Shown: positions 42,772-51,557 of the stretch, one piece after another
Layout of the letters: each line of letters begins with the position of its first letter
Numbering within the stretch: position 1 is the first letter of the stretch
Source: Amycolatopsis sp. NBRC 101858
Lineage (GTDB): Bacteria > Actinomycetota > Actinomycetes > Mycobacteriales > Pseudonocardiaceae
Assembly (NCBI RefSeq): GCF_030269325.1
Contig: NZ_BSTD01000006.1
Location: forward strand, 434,001-498,000
Length of the DNA: 64,000 nt
Reading direction: 5' to 3'
The notes under the pieces: model-generated
What the model was told of the DNA's origin: nothing
What the model saw: the letters and a program-made list of their open reading frames with translations, nothing else
Database searches by the model: none
Program-made: the position numbers and the translations under genes

Positions 42772-43785
42772 ATGCCAGACGTCGCGATCGCGGGCTTCGC
42801 GAAGGCCCCCAACGTCCGCGAGACCCCGGGCACCACCAACGGCGTGGAGATGCTCGTCCCGATCTTCGCCGAGGTCTTCGAGAAGACCGGTCTATCCAAA
42901 CAGGACATCGGCTTCTGGTGCTCCGGCTCGTCGGACTACCTCGCCGGGCGCGCCTTCTCGTTCATCGCCGCCGTCGACGCGATCGGCGCGTTCCCGCCGA
43001 TCCACGAGTCCCACGTCGAAATGGACGCCGCCTGGGCGCTGTACGAGGCCTGGCTGAAGATCAAGATGGGTGAGGTCGAGACCGCGCTCGTCTACGGCTT
43101 CGGCAAGTCCAGCGCCGGGCAGCTGCGCCGGGTGCTGGCCCTGCAGCTCGACCCGTACGTCGTCACGCCGCTGTGGCCGGACTCGGTCTCGATCGCCGGG
43201 ATCCAGGCGCGGCTGGGGCTCGAAGCCGGGCTCTGGTCCGAAAAGGACCTCGCCGAGGTCGCCGCGCGCGGCACCGACCAGGACGTCAGCGCACTGCTCG
43301 ACACCCCGTACTTCGCCGATCCGTTGCGCCGGCACGACATCGCGCCGATCACCGACGGCGCGGCCGTGGTCATCCTGTCCACTGTGGAACGCGCCCGCGA
43401 CGTCGTCGACCACCCGGCGGTGATCCAGGGCATCGAGCACCGCGTCGACTCCCCCGTGCTCGGCGCCCGCGATCTCACCCGGAGCCCGTCGACCGAGATC
43501 GCGGCCCGGGCCCTGGACCTCGACGGCGTCGACCTCGCCGAGCTGCACGCGCCGTTCACGCACCAGGAGCTCATCCTGCGGACGGCCCTGAAGCTCGACG
43601 ACGACGTCCGGATCAACCCGTCCGGCGGGGCGCTGGCCGCCAACCCGATGTTCTCCGCCGGCCTCGCCCGCATCGGCGAGGCGGCGGCCCGGATCCACAG
43701 CGGCGAATCCCGCAAGGCCGTGGCGCACGCGACGAGCGGCCCGGTCCTGCAACAGAACCTGGTGACCGTGCTGGAGGCCCGATGA
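42772..43785 (+). CDS. ltp4: Thiolase-fold lipid-transfer protein Ltp4-like
   Basis: 337 aa, thiolase superfamily. N-terminal VAIAGFAKAPNV, middle GFGKSSAGQLRRVLALQLDPYV, C-terminal INPSGGALAANPMFSAGLARIGEAA. I find no Cys at the usual nucleophile position, so true thiolysis is unlikely; mycobacterial relatives (Ltp2) act as retro-aldolases with a DUF35 partner, and the same may hold here (inference). Overlaps ltp3 by four bases. Confidence 0.8.
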   Translation: MPDVAIAGFAKAPNVRETPGTTNGVEMLVPIFAEVFEKTGLSKQDIGFWCSGSSDYLAGRAFSFIAAVDAIGAFPPIHESHVEMDAAWALYEAWLKIKMGEVETALVYGFGKSSAGQLRRVLALQLDPYVVTPLWPDSVSIAGIQARLGLEAGLWSEKDLAEVAARGTDQDVSALLDTPYFADPLRRHDIAPITDGAAVVILSTVERARDVVDHPAVIQGIEHRVDSPVLGARDLTRSPSTEIAARALDLDGVDLAELHAPFTHQELILRTALKLDDDVRINPSGGALAANPMFSAGLARIGEAAARIHSGESRKAVAHATSGPVLQQNLVTVLEAR

Positions 43786-44945
43786 CCAAGCAGCTCACCG
43801 CCGTGCTCGGCACCGGCCAGACGCACCACCGCGCCAAGCGCCTGGACGTCTCGATGCCGGGCCTGCTGCGCGAAGCGATCGACCGCGCGATGGCCGACGC
43901 CCGGGTGGAGTGGGCCGACATCGACGCCGTCGTGCTCGGCAAGGCGCCGGACCTGTTCGAGGGCGTCATGATGCCCGAGCTCTTCCTCGCCGACTCCCTG
44001 GGCGCGAACGGGAAGCCCTTGCTGCGCGTGCACACCGCCGGTTCGGTCGGCGGCTCGACGGCGCTGGTCGCGGCCTCGCTCATCCAGTCCGGCGTGCACC
44101 GCCGGGTGCTGACCGTGGCCTACGAGAAGCAGTCCGAGTCGAACGCGATGTGGGGCCTGTCGATCCTGCCGCCGTTCCAGATGCCGGTCGGCGCCGGCGC
44201 GGGCGGCTACTTCGCCCCGCACGTGCGCTCCTACATCCGCCGCTCCGGCGCGCCCGAGCACGTCGGGGCCATCGTCGCGGCGAAGGACCGGCGCAACGGC
44301 GCCCTGAACCCGTACGCGCACCTGCAGCAGGCCGACATCACCGTCGAGTCGGTGCAGAAGTCGCAGATGCTGTGGGACCCGATCCGCTACGACGAGACGT
44401 GCCCGTCGTCCGACGGCGCGTGCGCGATGGTGCTCGGCGACGAAGCCGCCGGGGACGCCGTCGAGGGCGGTGCCGCCTGGATCCACGCGACGGCGATGCG
44501 CACCGAGCCGACCACCTTCGCCGGCCGGGACCAGGTCAACCCCCAAGCCGGCCGCGATGCCGCGGCCGCGCTGTGGGCCGAGGCCGGCATCAAGGACCCG
44601 ATGTCCGAAGTGGACGTCGCCGAGATCTACGTGCCGTTCTCCTGGTTCGAGCCGATGTGGCTGGAGAACCTGGGCTTCGCGCCCGAAGGCGAAGGCTGGA
44701 AGGTGACCGAGGCCGGCGAGACGGCGATCGGCGGGCAGCTGCCGGTGAACCCGTCGGGCGGGGTGCTCTCGTCCAACCCGATCGGCGCGTCCGGCATGCT
44801 TCGCTTCTCCGAAGCCGCGAAGCAGGTCATGGGCCGGGCCGGGGACTACCAGGTCGACGGCGCCCGCATCGCGCTCGGGCACGCCTACGGCGGCGGGTCG
44901 CAGTACTTCTCGATGTGGGTCGTCGGCGCCGACAAGCCGCGTTGA
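43782..44945 (+). CDS. ltp3: Thiolase-fold lipid-transfer protein Ltp3-like
   Basis: 387 aa. VLGTGQTHHRAKRLDVSM at the N-terminus; the nucleophile elbow reads HTAGSVGGSTALVAA with Ser/Val instead of Cys; C-terminal NPSGGVLSSNPIGASGMLR and GHAYGGGSQ keep the His-Gly thiolase signature. The ATG overlaps the ltp4 stop (ATGA). Expected partner of Ltp4 and the DUF35 protein in steroid side-chain degradation. Confidence 0.8.
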   Translation: MTKQLTAVLGTGQTHHRAKRLDVSMPGLLREAIDRAMADARVEWADIDAVVLGKAPDLFEGVMMPELFLADSLGANGKPLLRVHTAGSVGGSTALVAASLIQSGVHRRVLTVAYEKQSESNAMWGLSILPPFQMPVGAGAGGYFAPHVRSYIRRSGAPEHVGAIVAAKDRRNGALNPYAHLQQADITVESVQKSQMLWDPIRYDETCPSSDGACAMVLGDEAAGDAVEGGAAWIHATAMRTEPTTFAGRDQVNPQAGRDAAAALWAEAGIKDPMSEVDVAEIYVPFSWFEPMWLENLGFAPEGEGWKVTEAGETAIGGQLPVNPSGGVLSSNPIGASGMLRFSEAAKQVMGRAGDYQVDGARIALGHAYGGGSQYFSMWVVGADKPR

Positions 44946-44960
44946 TACGCTCGACCCACC

Positions 44961-45572
44961 ATGCCGAGACTCGCGGACCACGAGCAACGCCGCCGCCAGA
45001 TCGCCGAGGCCGTCTGGCGGATCGCGAGCGCGCGTGGGCTAGAAGACGTGTCGTTGCGCAAGGTCGCGGCCGAGGCCGGCGTCTCGCTGCGGCTCGTCCA
45101 GTACTACTTCGGCACGCGCGACGACCTGCTGCTCGGCGCGCTCGAGATCCTCAACGCCGACGCCGGGGAGAGCATCCGCGCGGGCATCGGCCCGGAGGAG
45201 GACGCGACCCCGCGTGAGGTGCTGCGCGCCATGCTCGTCGGGATGCTGCCGGTCGGCGACGAGCGCCGCACGCGCTACCTCGTGCACCTCGCCTACTTCG
45301 TGCGGTCCCTTTCGGACCCGGGGCTGGCGTCGGCGTTCAGCGCCGCGCCGCCGGAGCTGGAACGGCTGACCGCGGACCTGCTCGCGTGGGGCCGCGACCG
45401 CGGCGAGGTGGCGCCGGACCTCGACCTGATGCCGGAGGCCGAACTGCTCCTGTCGAGCGTCGACGGCCTGCAGACCAGCATCATCCTCGGCCAGCGCACG
45501 CCGGAAGCGGCGATCGCGCTGATCGACCACCAGCTGGACCGGCTGTTCAGTCTCGCGAACGTCGCCACCTGA
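44961..45572 (+). CDS. TetR-family regulator (BetI-like C-terminal domain)
   Basis: 203 aa. N-terminal HTH (IAEAVWRIASARGLEDVSLRKVAAEAGVS, with RLVQYYFGTRDDLLLGAL) and a TetR C6-type ligand domain. Starts 15 bases after ltp3 and may be co-transcribed; it is not the global KstR, which has a different domain. Its 3' end overlaps the convergent YihY gene by 26 bases. Confidence 0.82.
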   Translation: MPRLADHEQRRRQIAEAVWRIASARGLEDVSLRKVAAEAGVSLRLVQYYFGTRDDLLLGALEILNADAGESIRAGIGPEEDATPREVLRAMLVGMLPVGDERRTRYLVHLAYFVRSLSDPGLASAFSAAPPELERLTADLLAWGRDRGEVAPDLDLMPEAELLLSSVDGLQTSIILGQRTPEAAIALIDHQLDRLFSLANVAT

Positions 45573-46572
45573 GCGCCAGCAGCGTCCCGACGACCCCGGC
45601 CGCGACGCCGACCGTGGCCGGCACCGCGACCGGCGGGTCCACCACGATCACCGGCTCGAGCACGACCGGCGCCGGCGGCTGGATCGGCTTCGGCGGCGCG
45701 TCGGAGCCGGTCGCCGTCCACGCCGTGACGTAGACGAGCATCCGCGCGACCAGCGAGATGAAGAAGATCAGGCCGATGACCGACCCGAACGCGATGCCGG
45801 TCGGCGAGTCGCCGATCAACCGGAGGTAGAACCCACCGGCCAGCTTGAGCAGCTCGAACCCGAGGGCCAGGGCGATCGCCCCGCGCACCGCGCTGCGCAC
45901 GCCCACCTTCTGCCGCGGCAGCCGCGTGAGCACCCACAGGAACACCAGCCAGTCGGCGGCGAGCGACAGCGGCACCGAGGACGCCGAGACGAGCTGGTGC
46001 CCCCAGCTCGTGTCGTCCAGCCCGGCCAGCCGGAGCAGGTAGCCGCCGAGCGCGGTGCCGGAGATGGTCAGGGTGAACGACACGAGCAGCGCCGCGGTCA
46101 GGCCCAGCAGCGCGAGCAGGTCGACGGCGATGAGCCGCAGCAGCGGCTGGTCGGACCGGTTCTGCCCCCAGAGCGCCGTCAGCGAGTCCCGCAGCGCGTT
46201 CATCCAGTTCCAGCCCGAGTAGAGGCCGATGGCCAGGCCGAACAGCCCGACGCTGGTGCGCTGCTCGACGAACCCGGTGAGCAGCTCGGTGGCCTTGTCG
46301 CCGAGCCCGCCGGGCAGCGTGGACACGATCGCGTGCACCATCGTGTCGAGCAGGTGCGGCTGGCTGGCCAGCACGAACCCGGCGACCGACGACGCGACCA
46401 TCAGCAGCGGCACCAGTGACAGCAGGCTGAAGTAGGTGATCGAGGCGACGTAGTGGTAGCCGCCGCACTCGATGTAGCGGTTGGTCGCGCGGGCGATGTG
46501 GTCCAGCCACCGGTACCGGGCACGGGCCCGGGCCCAGGGGCTCGGGGCCTTGGGGGAACTCTTCACGGACAC
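45547..46572 (-). CDS. YihY/YhjD-family membrane protein
   Basis: 341 aa, six hydrophobic helices within about residues 45-290. Family marks are YHYVASITYFSLLSLVPLLMVASS and SVIGLIFFISLVARMLVYVTAW. The C-terminus has a Pro-rich loop and one more helix before RWRRSRD. Second family member in the window, not obviously a recent duplicate of 7321-8505. Confidence 0.82.
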   Translation of the reverse strand: MSVKSSPKAPSPWARARARYRWLDHIARATNRYIECGGYHYVASITYFSLLSLVPLLMVASSVAGFVLASQPHLLDTMVHAIVSTLPGGLGDKATELLTGFVEQRTSVGLFGLAIGLYSGWNWMNALRDSLTALWGQNRSDQPLLRLIAVDLLALLGLTAALLVSFTLTISGTALGGYLLRLAGLDDTSWGHQLVSASSVPLSLAADWLVFLWVLTRLPRQKVGVRSAVRGAIALALGFELLKLAGGFYLRLIGDSPTGIAFGSVIGLIFFISLVARMLVYVTAWTATGSDAPPKPIQPPAPVVLEPVIVVDPPVAVPATVGVAAGVVGTLLALRWRRSRD

Positions 46573-46633
46573 TGTCTACCCAGCGGACGGCCTCTTTGCG
46601 CAGGCAACACGCGGTCGGACCATCCGATCGGCG

Positions 46634-47425
46634 TCACCCGAGCACGACGAGCTCCGCGCCGTCGTCCACCGGGAGCGGGGCGTCCGTCGTCGCGAACACC
46701 GTGCTGCCGAGGAAGTCGAGCTCGCAGCCGAGGGTGGCCAGGAACGACGTGTCCGCGGCGTCGCGGCCGGTGGAGATCCGGAGCATCGTCCGGCGCGGCG
46801 CGAGGCGGGTGGCGTCGAAGACGTACCAGTGGCCGTCGATCCCGGCTTCGAAGACGGCGTGGAAATCCATCGGGGACAGCCCCGGCGCGTAGACGCCGAC
46901 GTAGCGCGCGGGGATGTCGAGGAACCGGCAGAAGGTGATGCAGACGTGCGCGAAGTCGCGGCAGACGCCTTCGCCGGCGAGGAGCGTGTCGATCGCGTCG
47001 TCGGTCGGCCGTCCCGAACCGACCACATAGGACAGTCTCTCGTGGACGGTGCGGACGATCGTGTCGACCTTCTTCTCGGTGCTCTCGAGGGAGAACAGCT
47101 CCGGCGGCACGAGCCCGGCGATCCGGTCGGACGGGCAGTACCGGCTCGGCCGGGTGAAGACGGCGGCGTCGGCGCGCGTGACGGGTTCGGGCTCGGGCTC
47201 GGCCAGCACGCGTTCGGCGTGGTAGGTGACCCGGTGCTCCCCGGCGGGGAACTCGAAGACCTCGGCGCGGGTGCCGTGCTCGAACTCGACGAGCTCGCTT
47301 TCGCCGTGCCAGGAGACGGCGAGCTCCTCGGTGTCGGCGTGCGCCGCGGCGACCGAGATCGCGGCGGCCCCGGGCTCGGTGACGCGGACGGAGAACTCGA
47401 CGTCGACGGTCGCTCGCGGGGCCAT
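46634..47425 (-). CDS. Transglutaminase-like cysteine protease-fold protein
   Basis: 263 aa. N-terminal beta domain, then the catalytic core with the triad C155 (GEGVCRDFAHV), H189 (MDFHAVFEA) and D204 (WYVFDATR). Bacterial members are usually peptidases or amidases rather than cross-linkers. No tight partner; the DLH gene is divergent 22 bases away. Confidence 0.85.
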   Translation of the reverse strand: MAPRATVDVEFSVRVTEPGAAAISVAAAHADTEELAVSWHGESELVEFEHGTRAEVFEFPAGEHRVTYHAERVLAEPEPEPVTRADAAVFTRPSRYCPSDRIAGLVPPELFSLESTEKKVDTIVRTVHERLSYVVGSGRPTDDAIDTLLAGEGVCRDFAHVCITFCRFLDIPARYVGVYAPGLSPMDFHAVFEAGIDGHWYVFDATRLAPRRTMLRISTGRDAADTSFLATLGCELDFLGSTVFATTDAPLPVDDGAELVVLG

Positions 47426-47447
47426 CGCCTCATGATGTCATGGTCCG

Positions 47448-48029
47448 GTGACCGACATCGTGCTCTTCCACTCCGTGCTGGGGCTGCGGCCCGTCGAACT
47501 CGGCCTGGCCGGCCGGCTGCGGGAGGCCGGGCACCGCGTCGCCACCCCGGACCTCTACGCCGGGCGGACGGCTTCCACGATCGAGGAAGGGTTCGCACTG
47601 AAGGACGCCGTCGGCTGGACGGCCATCGTCGGGCGGGCCCGGGAAGCCGTGCGGGACCTGCCCGCGGAGACCGTCCTCGCGGGCGTGTCGATGGGGGCGG
47701 GAGTCGTCCAGGAGGTGCTGCCCGGCCGCCCGCACACCGCCGGCGTCCTGCTGCTGCACGCCGTGGGAGCACTGCCGGCGCCGGTCCGCGCGGGCCTGCC
47801 GGCCCAGCTGCACGTCGCCGACCCCGACCCGATCGCACCCCCGGCCCAGGTCACGGCGTGGAGCGAGGCCGCAACCCGGTCGGGCGCCGACGCCGAGGTG
47901 TTCCGCTACCCCGGCATCGGCCACTTCTACACCGACGCGGACGGCCCCGACCACGACGAACCCGCCGCCGACCTCACCCGGCGGCGGGTCCTCGAGTTCC
48001 TCAGGCGTAGCGAACCGGGTAGTGCTTGA
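47448..48029 (+). CDS. Dienelactone hydrolase-family alpha/beta hydrolase
   Basis: 193 aa. Nucleophile elbow GVSMGAG (Ser rather than the Cys of true dienelactone hydrolase), acid residue near HVADPDPI and His in GIGHFYTD. Substrate unknown. The GTG start faces the transglutaminase gene; its 3' end overlaps the cyp125 end by 29 bases. Confidence 0.82.
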   Translation: MTDIVLFHSVLGLRPVELGLAGRLREAGHRVATPDLYAGRTASTIEEGFALKDAVGWTAIVGRAREAVRDLPAETVLAGVSMGAGVVQEVLPGRPHTAGVLLLHAVGALPAPVRAGLPAQLHVADPDPIAPPAQVTAWSEAATRSGADAEVFRYPGIGHFYTDADGPDHDEPAADLTRRRVLEFLRRSEPGSA

Positions 48030-49227
48030 TCCCGTTGAGCCAGCTGGACCGCAACCGCACTGGGGGCTCGGCTTCGGCGATTCCCGGCATCACGTCCGCG
48101 ATCGCGTTGAAGATCAGGTCGATCTCCAGCCGGGCCAGGTTGGCGCCGATGCAGTAGTGCGAACCCGTGCCGCCGAAGCCGACGTGCGGGTTGTCTTCGC
48201 GGAGGACGTCGAACTTCTCCGGGTCGGCGAAGACCTCGTGGTCGAAGTTGGCCGAGCTGTAGAACATGCCGACGCGGTCACCCTTGCGGATGTGCGCGCC
48301 GCCGAGCTCGGTGTCGCGGGTGGCCGTGCGCTGGAACGCGACCACCGGGGTGGCCCAGCGGACGATCTCGTCCGGCGCCGTCTTCGGCCGCTGCTCCTTG
48401 TAGAGCTCCCACTGGTCCGGGTGGTCGAGGAATGCCTTCATGCCGTGCGTGATGGCGTTGCGCGTCGTCTCGTTGCCGGCCACGGCGAGCAGGATGACGA
48501 AGAACCCGAACTCGTCGGAGCCGAGCGCTTCCCCGTCGACGTCGGCCTGGATCAGCTTCGTGACGATGTCGTCCATCGGGCACTTGCGCCGGTCCTCGGC
48601 CATGTTCCACGCGTAGCCGATGAGCTGCGCGGACGCCTCGAGCGGCTCGACCTCGTACTCCGGGTCGTCGTAGGCGACCATCTGGTTCGACCAGTCGAAG
48701 ATCTTGAGCCGGTCCTCCTGCGGGATGCCGATCAGCTCGGCGATCGCCTGCAGCGGCAGCTCGCACGCGACGTCGGTGACGAAGTCGCCGGTCCCCTTCT
48801 TGCGCGCCTCGTGGACGATCTTTTCGGCGCGTTCGCGCAGCGTGTCCTCGAGCTTCGAGATGGAGCGCGGCGTGAAGCCCTTCGACACGATCCTCCGCAG
48901 CTTCGTGTGCTGCGGGGCGTCCATGTTGAGCAGGACCAGGCGGTTCGCGTTGAGGCGGTCCTCGGTCATGCTCTCGTCGAAGCGGATGATCGCGGTCTTC
49001 TCGCTGGACGAGTAGAGCGTGCTGTCGCGCGAGACCTCCTTCACGTCTTCGTGGCGCGAGACGACCCAGTAGCCGTCGTCGCCGAAGCCTGCGGTGTTGG
49101 TCTTCTGGGGGTTCCACCACACGGGGGCCGTCCGCCGGAGCTCGGCGAACTCCGCCAAGGGCAGCCGTTCGGCGTAGAGGTCCGGGTCCGTGAAGTCGAA
49201 CCCTGCGGGGATGAGCGGAGCGGCCAC
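48001..49227 (-). CDS. cyp125: Cytochrome P450 CYP125 (steroid C26 monooxygenase)
   Basis: 408 aa. Haem-ligand motif FGGTGSHYCIG (Cys359), I-helix AGNETTRN at 250-257, ExxR at E287-R290. Segments such as PPGFDFTDP-like PAGFDFTDPDLYAERLP, CELPLQAIA and RLRSSWLNGIKH follow mycobacterial CYP125A1 closely. Oxidises the terminal methyl of cholesterol or cholestenone to the C26 acid, the substrate of FadD19. The GTG at 49227 sits behind GGGAGG; an earlier GTG at 49239 is possible. Divergent from fadA5, as in Mycobacterium. Confidence 0.87.
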   Translation of the reverse strand: MAAPLIPAGFDFTDPDLYAERLPLAEFAELRRTAPVWWNPQKTNTAGFGDDGYWVVSRHEDVKEVSRDSTLYSSSEKTAIIRFDESMTEDRLNANRLVLLNMDAPQHTKLRRIVSKGFTPRSISKLEDTLRERAEKIVHEARKKGTGDFVTDVACELPLQAIAELIGIPQEDRLKIFDWSNQMVAYDDPEYEVEPLEASAQLIGYAWNMAEDRRKCPMDDIVTKLIQADVDGEALGSDEFGFFVILLAVAGNETTRNAITHGMKAFLDHPDQWELYKEQRPKTAPDEIVRWATPVVAFQRTATRDTELGGAHIRKGDRVGMFYSSANFDHEVFADPEKFDVLREDNPHVGFGGTGSHYCIGANLARLEIDLIFNAIADVMPGIAEAEPPVRLRSSWLNGIKHYPVRYA

Positions 49228-49248
49228 GTTGCCTCCCACGGTTCGCCT

Positions 49249-49262
49249 TGAAACACGTTCTA
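49249..49262 (-). promoter_or_regulatory. KstR-type operator at cyp125, perfect consensus
   Basis: TGAAACACGTTCTA fits TnnAACnnGTTnnA fully, 22 bases upstream of the cyp125 start. Confidence 0.74.
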
Positions 49263-49307
49263 ACTGGGATTAGAGCATACGGTGTTAACTTCCGGAAGAC
49301 CGTTCAG

Positions 49308-49321
49308 TGAAACCCGTTAAC
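49308..49321. promoter_or_regulatory. Possible third KstR-type half-match
   Basis: TGAAACCCGTTAAC matches all fixed bases but the last. Mid-way between cyp125 and fadA5. Just beyond it, GGTGAGC-GAGC-GCTCACC (49338-49355) is a separate perfect palindrome of unknown use. Confidence 0.4.
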
Positions 49322-49402
49322 TTGACCGATGAGGCCAGGTGAGCGAGCGCTCACCGGACAAAGATCAAGATCACGCTACCCCTGGGGTCGCTTGCATAAA
49401 AC

Positions 49403-49416
49403 AATAACTCGTTCTA
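49403..49416 (+). promoter_or_regulatory. KstR-type operator at fadA5
   Basis: AATAACTCGTTCTA: all fixed bases except the first, 43 bases before the fadA5 ATG. Confidence 0.58.
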
Positions 49417-49458
49417 GTTTTGGCTCACTGGACAGCGTTGCCGGACGAAAGGGACGAC

Positions 49459-50616
49459 ATGGGCGTGCCGGTCATCGTCGAAGCCGTGCGGACCCCGATC
49501 GGCAAGCGGGGCGGCTTGCTGGCCGGCCTGCACGCGGCCGAGCTGCTGGGTGCCGCGCAGCAGGCCCTGCTCGACCGCGCCGGGATCGACCCGGCCCTGG
49601 TCGAGCAGCTGATCGGCGGCTGCGTCACGCAAGCCGGCGAGCAGTCCAACAACGTGACGCGCACGGCGTGGCTGCACGCGGGCCTCCCGGAGACGGCCGG
49701 CGCGACGACGATCGACGCCCAGTGCGGCTCGGCGCAGCAGGCGACCCACCTGGTCGCGGGCCTGATCGCGGCGGACGCCATCGAGGTGGGCGTCGCGTGC
49801 GGGGTCGAGGCGATGAGCCGGGTTCCGCTGGGCACGAACCGGGGCTCCGGTTCGCCGCGGCCGGCGTCGTGGTCGATCGACCTGCCCAACCAGTACGGCG
49901 CGGCGGAACGCATCGCCGTCCGGCGCGGCTTGACGCGCGACGACGTGGACGCGTTCGGCGCGGCGTCCCAGCAGAAGGCGGCGGCCGCATGGGAAGCCGG
50001 GCACTTCGACCGCGAAGTGGTGCCCGTGAAGGCCCCGGTCCTCGACGCCGACGGTGGCCTGACGGGCGAAACCCGCCTGGTCGGCCGCGACCAGGGCCTC
50101 CGCGAGACGACGGTCGAAGGTCTGGCGCGGCTGAAGCCGGTGGTGGACGACGGCATCCACACGGCCGGGACGTCGTCGCAGATTTCCGACGGCGCGGCGG
50201 CCTTGCTCCTGATGGACTCCGCGCGGGCCGCGGAGCTGGGGCTGCGGCCGCGGGCCCGGATCGTGGCGCAGGCACTGGTCGGCGCGGAGCCGTACTACCA
50301 CCTGGACGGCCCGATCCGCGCGACCGAGCGAGTGCTCGCGAAGGCGGGCATGACGATCGGCGACCCGGATCTGTTCGAGGTCAACGAGGCCTTTGCTTCG
50401 GTGGCGTTGTCGTGGCAGCAGGTCATGGCACCGGACCCGGCCCGGGTCAACGTCAACGGCGGCGCGATCGCGCTGGGTCACCCGGTGGGGAGCACCGGAG
50501 CCCGGCTGCTGACAACGGCGTTGCACGAGCTGGAACGCCGCGACGCGGCAACGGCGCTGGTGACGATGTGCGCCGGCGGCGCCCTCTCCACGGCGACGAT
50601 CATCGAGCGCCTTTAG
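49459..50616 (+). CDS. fadA5: Steroid thiolase FadA5
   Basis: 385 aa. Catalytic C89 (DAQCGSAQQ), H341 (ALGHPVG) and C371 (TMCAGGALS), each within a few residues of M. tuberculosis FadA5 (Cys93, His347, Cys377). The blocks GIHTAGTSSQISDGAA and ARIVAQALVGAEPYYHLDGP are shared almost word for word. Thiolyses the keto-acyl-CoA side chain of cholesterol, releasing acetyl-CoA or propionyl-CoA. ATG at 49459 with AAAGGGA. Confidence 0.9.
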   Translation: MGVPVIVEAVRTPIGKRGGLLAGLHAAELLGAAQQALLDRAGIDPALVEQLIGGCVTQAGEQSNNVTRTAWLHAGLPETAGATTIDAQCGSAQQATHLVAGLIAADAIEVGVACGVEAMSRVPLGTNRGSGSPRPASWSIDLPNQYGAAERIAVRRGLTRDDVDAFGAASQQKAAAAWEAGHFDREVVPVKAPVLDADGGLTGETRLVGRDQGLRETTVEGLARLKPVVDDGIHTAGTSSQISDGAAALLLMDSARAAELGLRPRARIVAQALVGAEPYYHLDGPIRATERVLAKAGMTIGDPDLFEVNEAFASVALSWQQVMAPDPARVNVNGGAIALGHPVGSTGARLLTTALHELERRDAATALVTMCAGGALSTATIIERL

Positions 50617-50664
50617 CACGCGCCGGGGATCGGCTCTTTCCGTGGCTGTGCTTGACTTCAGGGC

Positions 50665-51462
50665 ATGATCTCGGAGAGCCGTTGCCCGGTGGAGGACGGC
50701 GAGCTCCTCGTCCGCCGCGGCGGCGAGGGCCCGGCACTGCTGCTGATCGCGGGCGGCACCGGGTCGGGTGATTCCTACCGCGCGCTGGCGAAGCAGCTGT
50801 ACGCGGACTACACCGTCATCACCTACGACCGGCGCGGCCACTTCGGCAGCACGGACACCACCACGGGCCCGGTCCCGGTGGCGCGCCAGGCCGACGACGC
50901 GCGGGCGGTGCTGGACCACGCGACCGACGCCCCGGCGCTGGTGTTCGGGACGAGCGCGGGCGCGCTGATCGGCCTCGACCTGGTGGCCCGCCACGGCGAC
51001 CGGGTGGCGACGCTGGTCGCGCACGAACCCCCGGCGGTGCACCTGATGCCGGACGCGGCCGGCTGGCTAGAAGCGGCCGCGGAGCAGGTCCGGCTGGCCC
51101 GTTCGGGCGAGCTGCTCACCGCCGTGACGCGCTTCGCCGACGCGATCGCGGGCGCGGCGCTGCCCGATCTGCCGAACCTGCGCCTCCCGCACGAGGCCGA
51201 CTGGATCCGGCTGTTCGACCGCGAGCTGACGGAGTTCTTCGACTACCTCCCGGACCTGCGCGCCCTGCGCAAGGCGAGCACGGAGATCATCCCGGTGGCA
51301 GGCGAAGGCAGCCGCGGGCGCTACCACTACCAGCCGGCGAAGATCCTGGCGCTGGAGCTGGGATTGCCGTTCACGGAGATGCCGGGCGCCCACCTGGCAC
51401 CCCAGCGGAACCCGGCGAAGTTCGCGGTGGCGTTGAAGGATCTGCTGAACCCGGAAGCCTGA
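50665..51462 (+). CDS. Alpha/beta-fold hydrolase
   Basis: 265 aa. Oxyanion HGG-like IAGGTGSGDSY, nucleophile Ser in FGTSAGALIG, His in GAHLAPQ. Typical of actinobacterial esterase-like proteins of unknown substrate. 48 bases after fadA5 on the same strand, so possibly co-transcribed, though no sterol link is known. Confidence 0.82.
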   Translation: MISESRCPVEDGELLVRRGGEGPALLLIAGGTGSGDSYRALAKQLYADYTVITYDRRGHFGSTDTTTGPVPVARQADDARAVLDHATDAPALVFGTSAGALIGLDLVARHGDRVATLVAHEPPAVHLMPDAAGWLEAAAEQVRLARSGELLTAVTRFADAIAGAALPDLPNLRLPHEADWIRLFDRELTEFFDYLPDLRALRKASTEIIPVAGEGSRGRYHYQPAKILALELGLPFTEMPGAHLAPQRNPAKFAVALKDLLNPEA

Positions 51463-51557
51463 GCAGGAGGCACCCGTCGGCGGTGTCCGCGTCCGGGTAC
51501 TTCTCTTACGCTGTACCGCGCACGGACCGCGTGAGCCACCCGGGAGCGGGGAGTCGC

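Noticed and set aside
44961..45572. TetR gene as the KstR regulator itself
   Set aside because: The C-terminal domain is BetI-like and differs from KstR, and no KstR-type site lies in front of it.
36347..50616. Polyketide or secondary-metabolite cluster (P450, thiolases, ligase, DUF35)
   Set aside because: The set matches steroid catabolism in order and sequence; no ketosynthase, carrier protein or tailoring genes.
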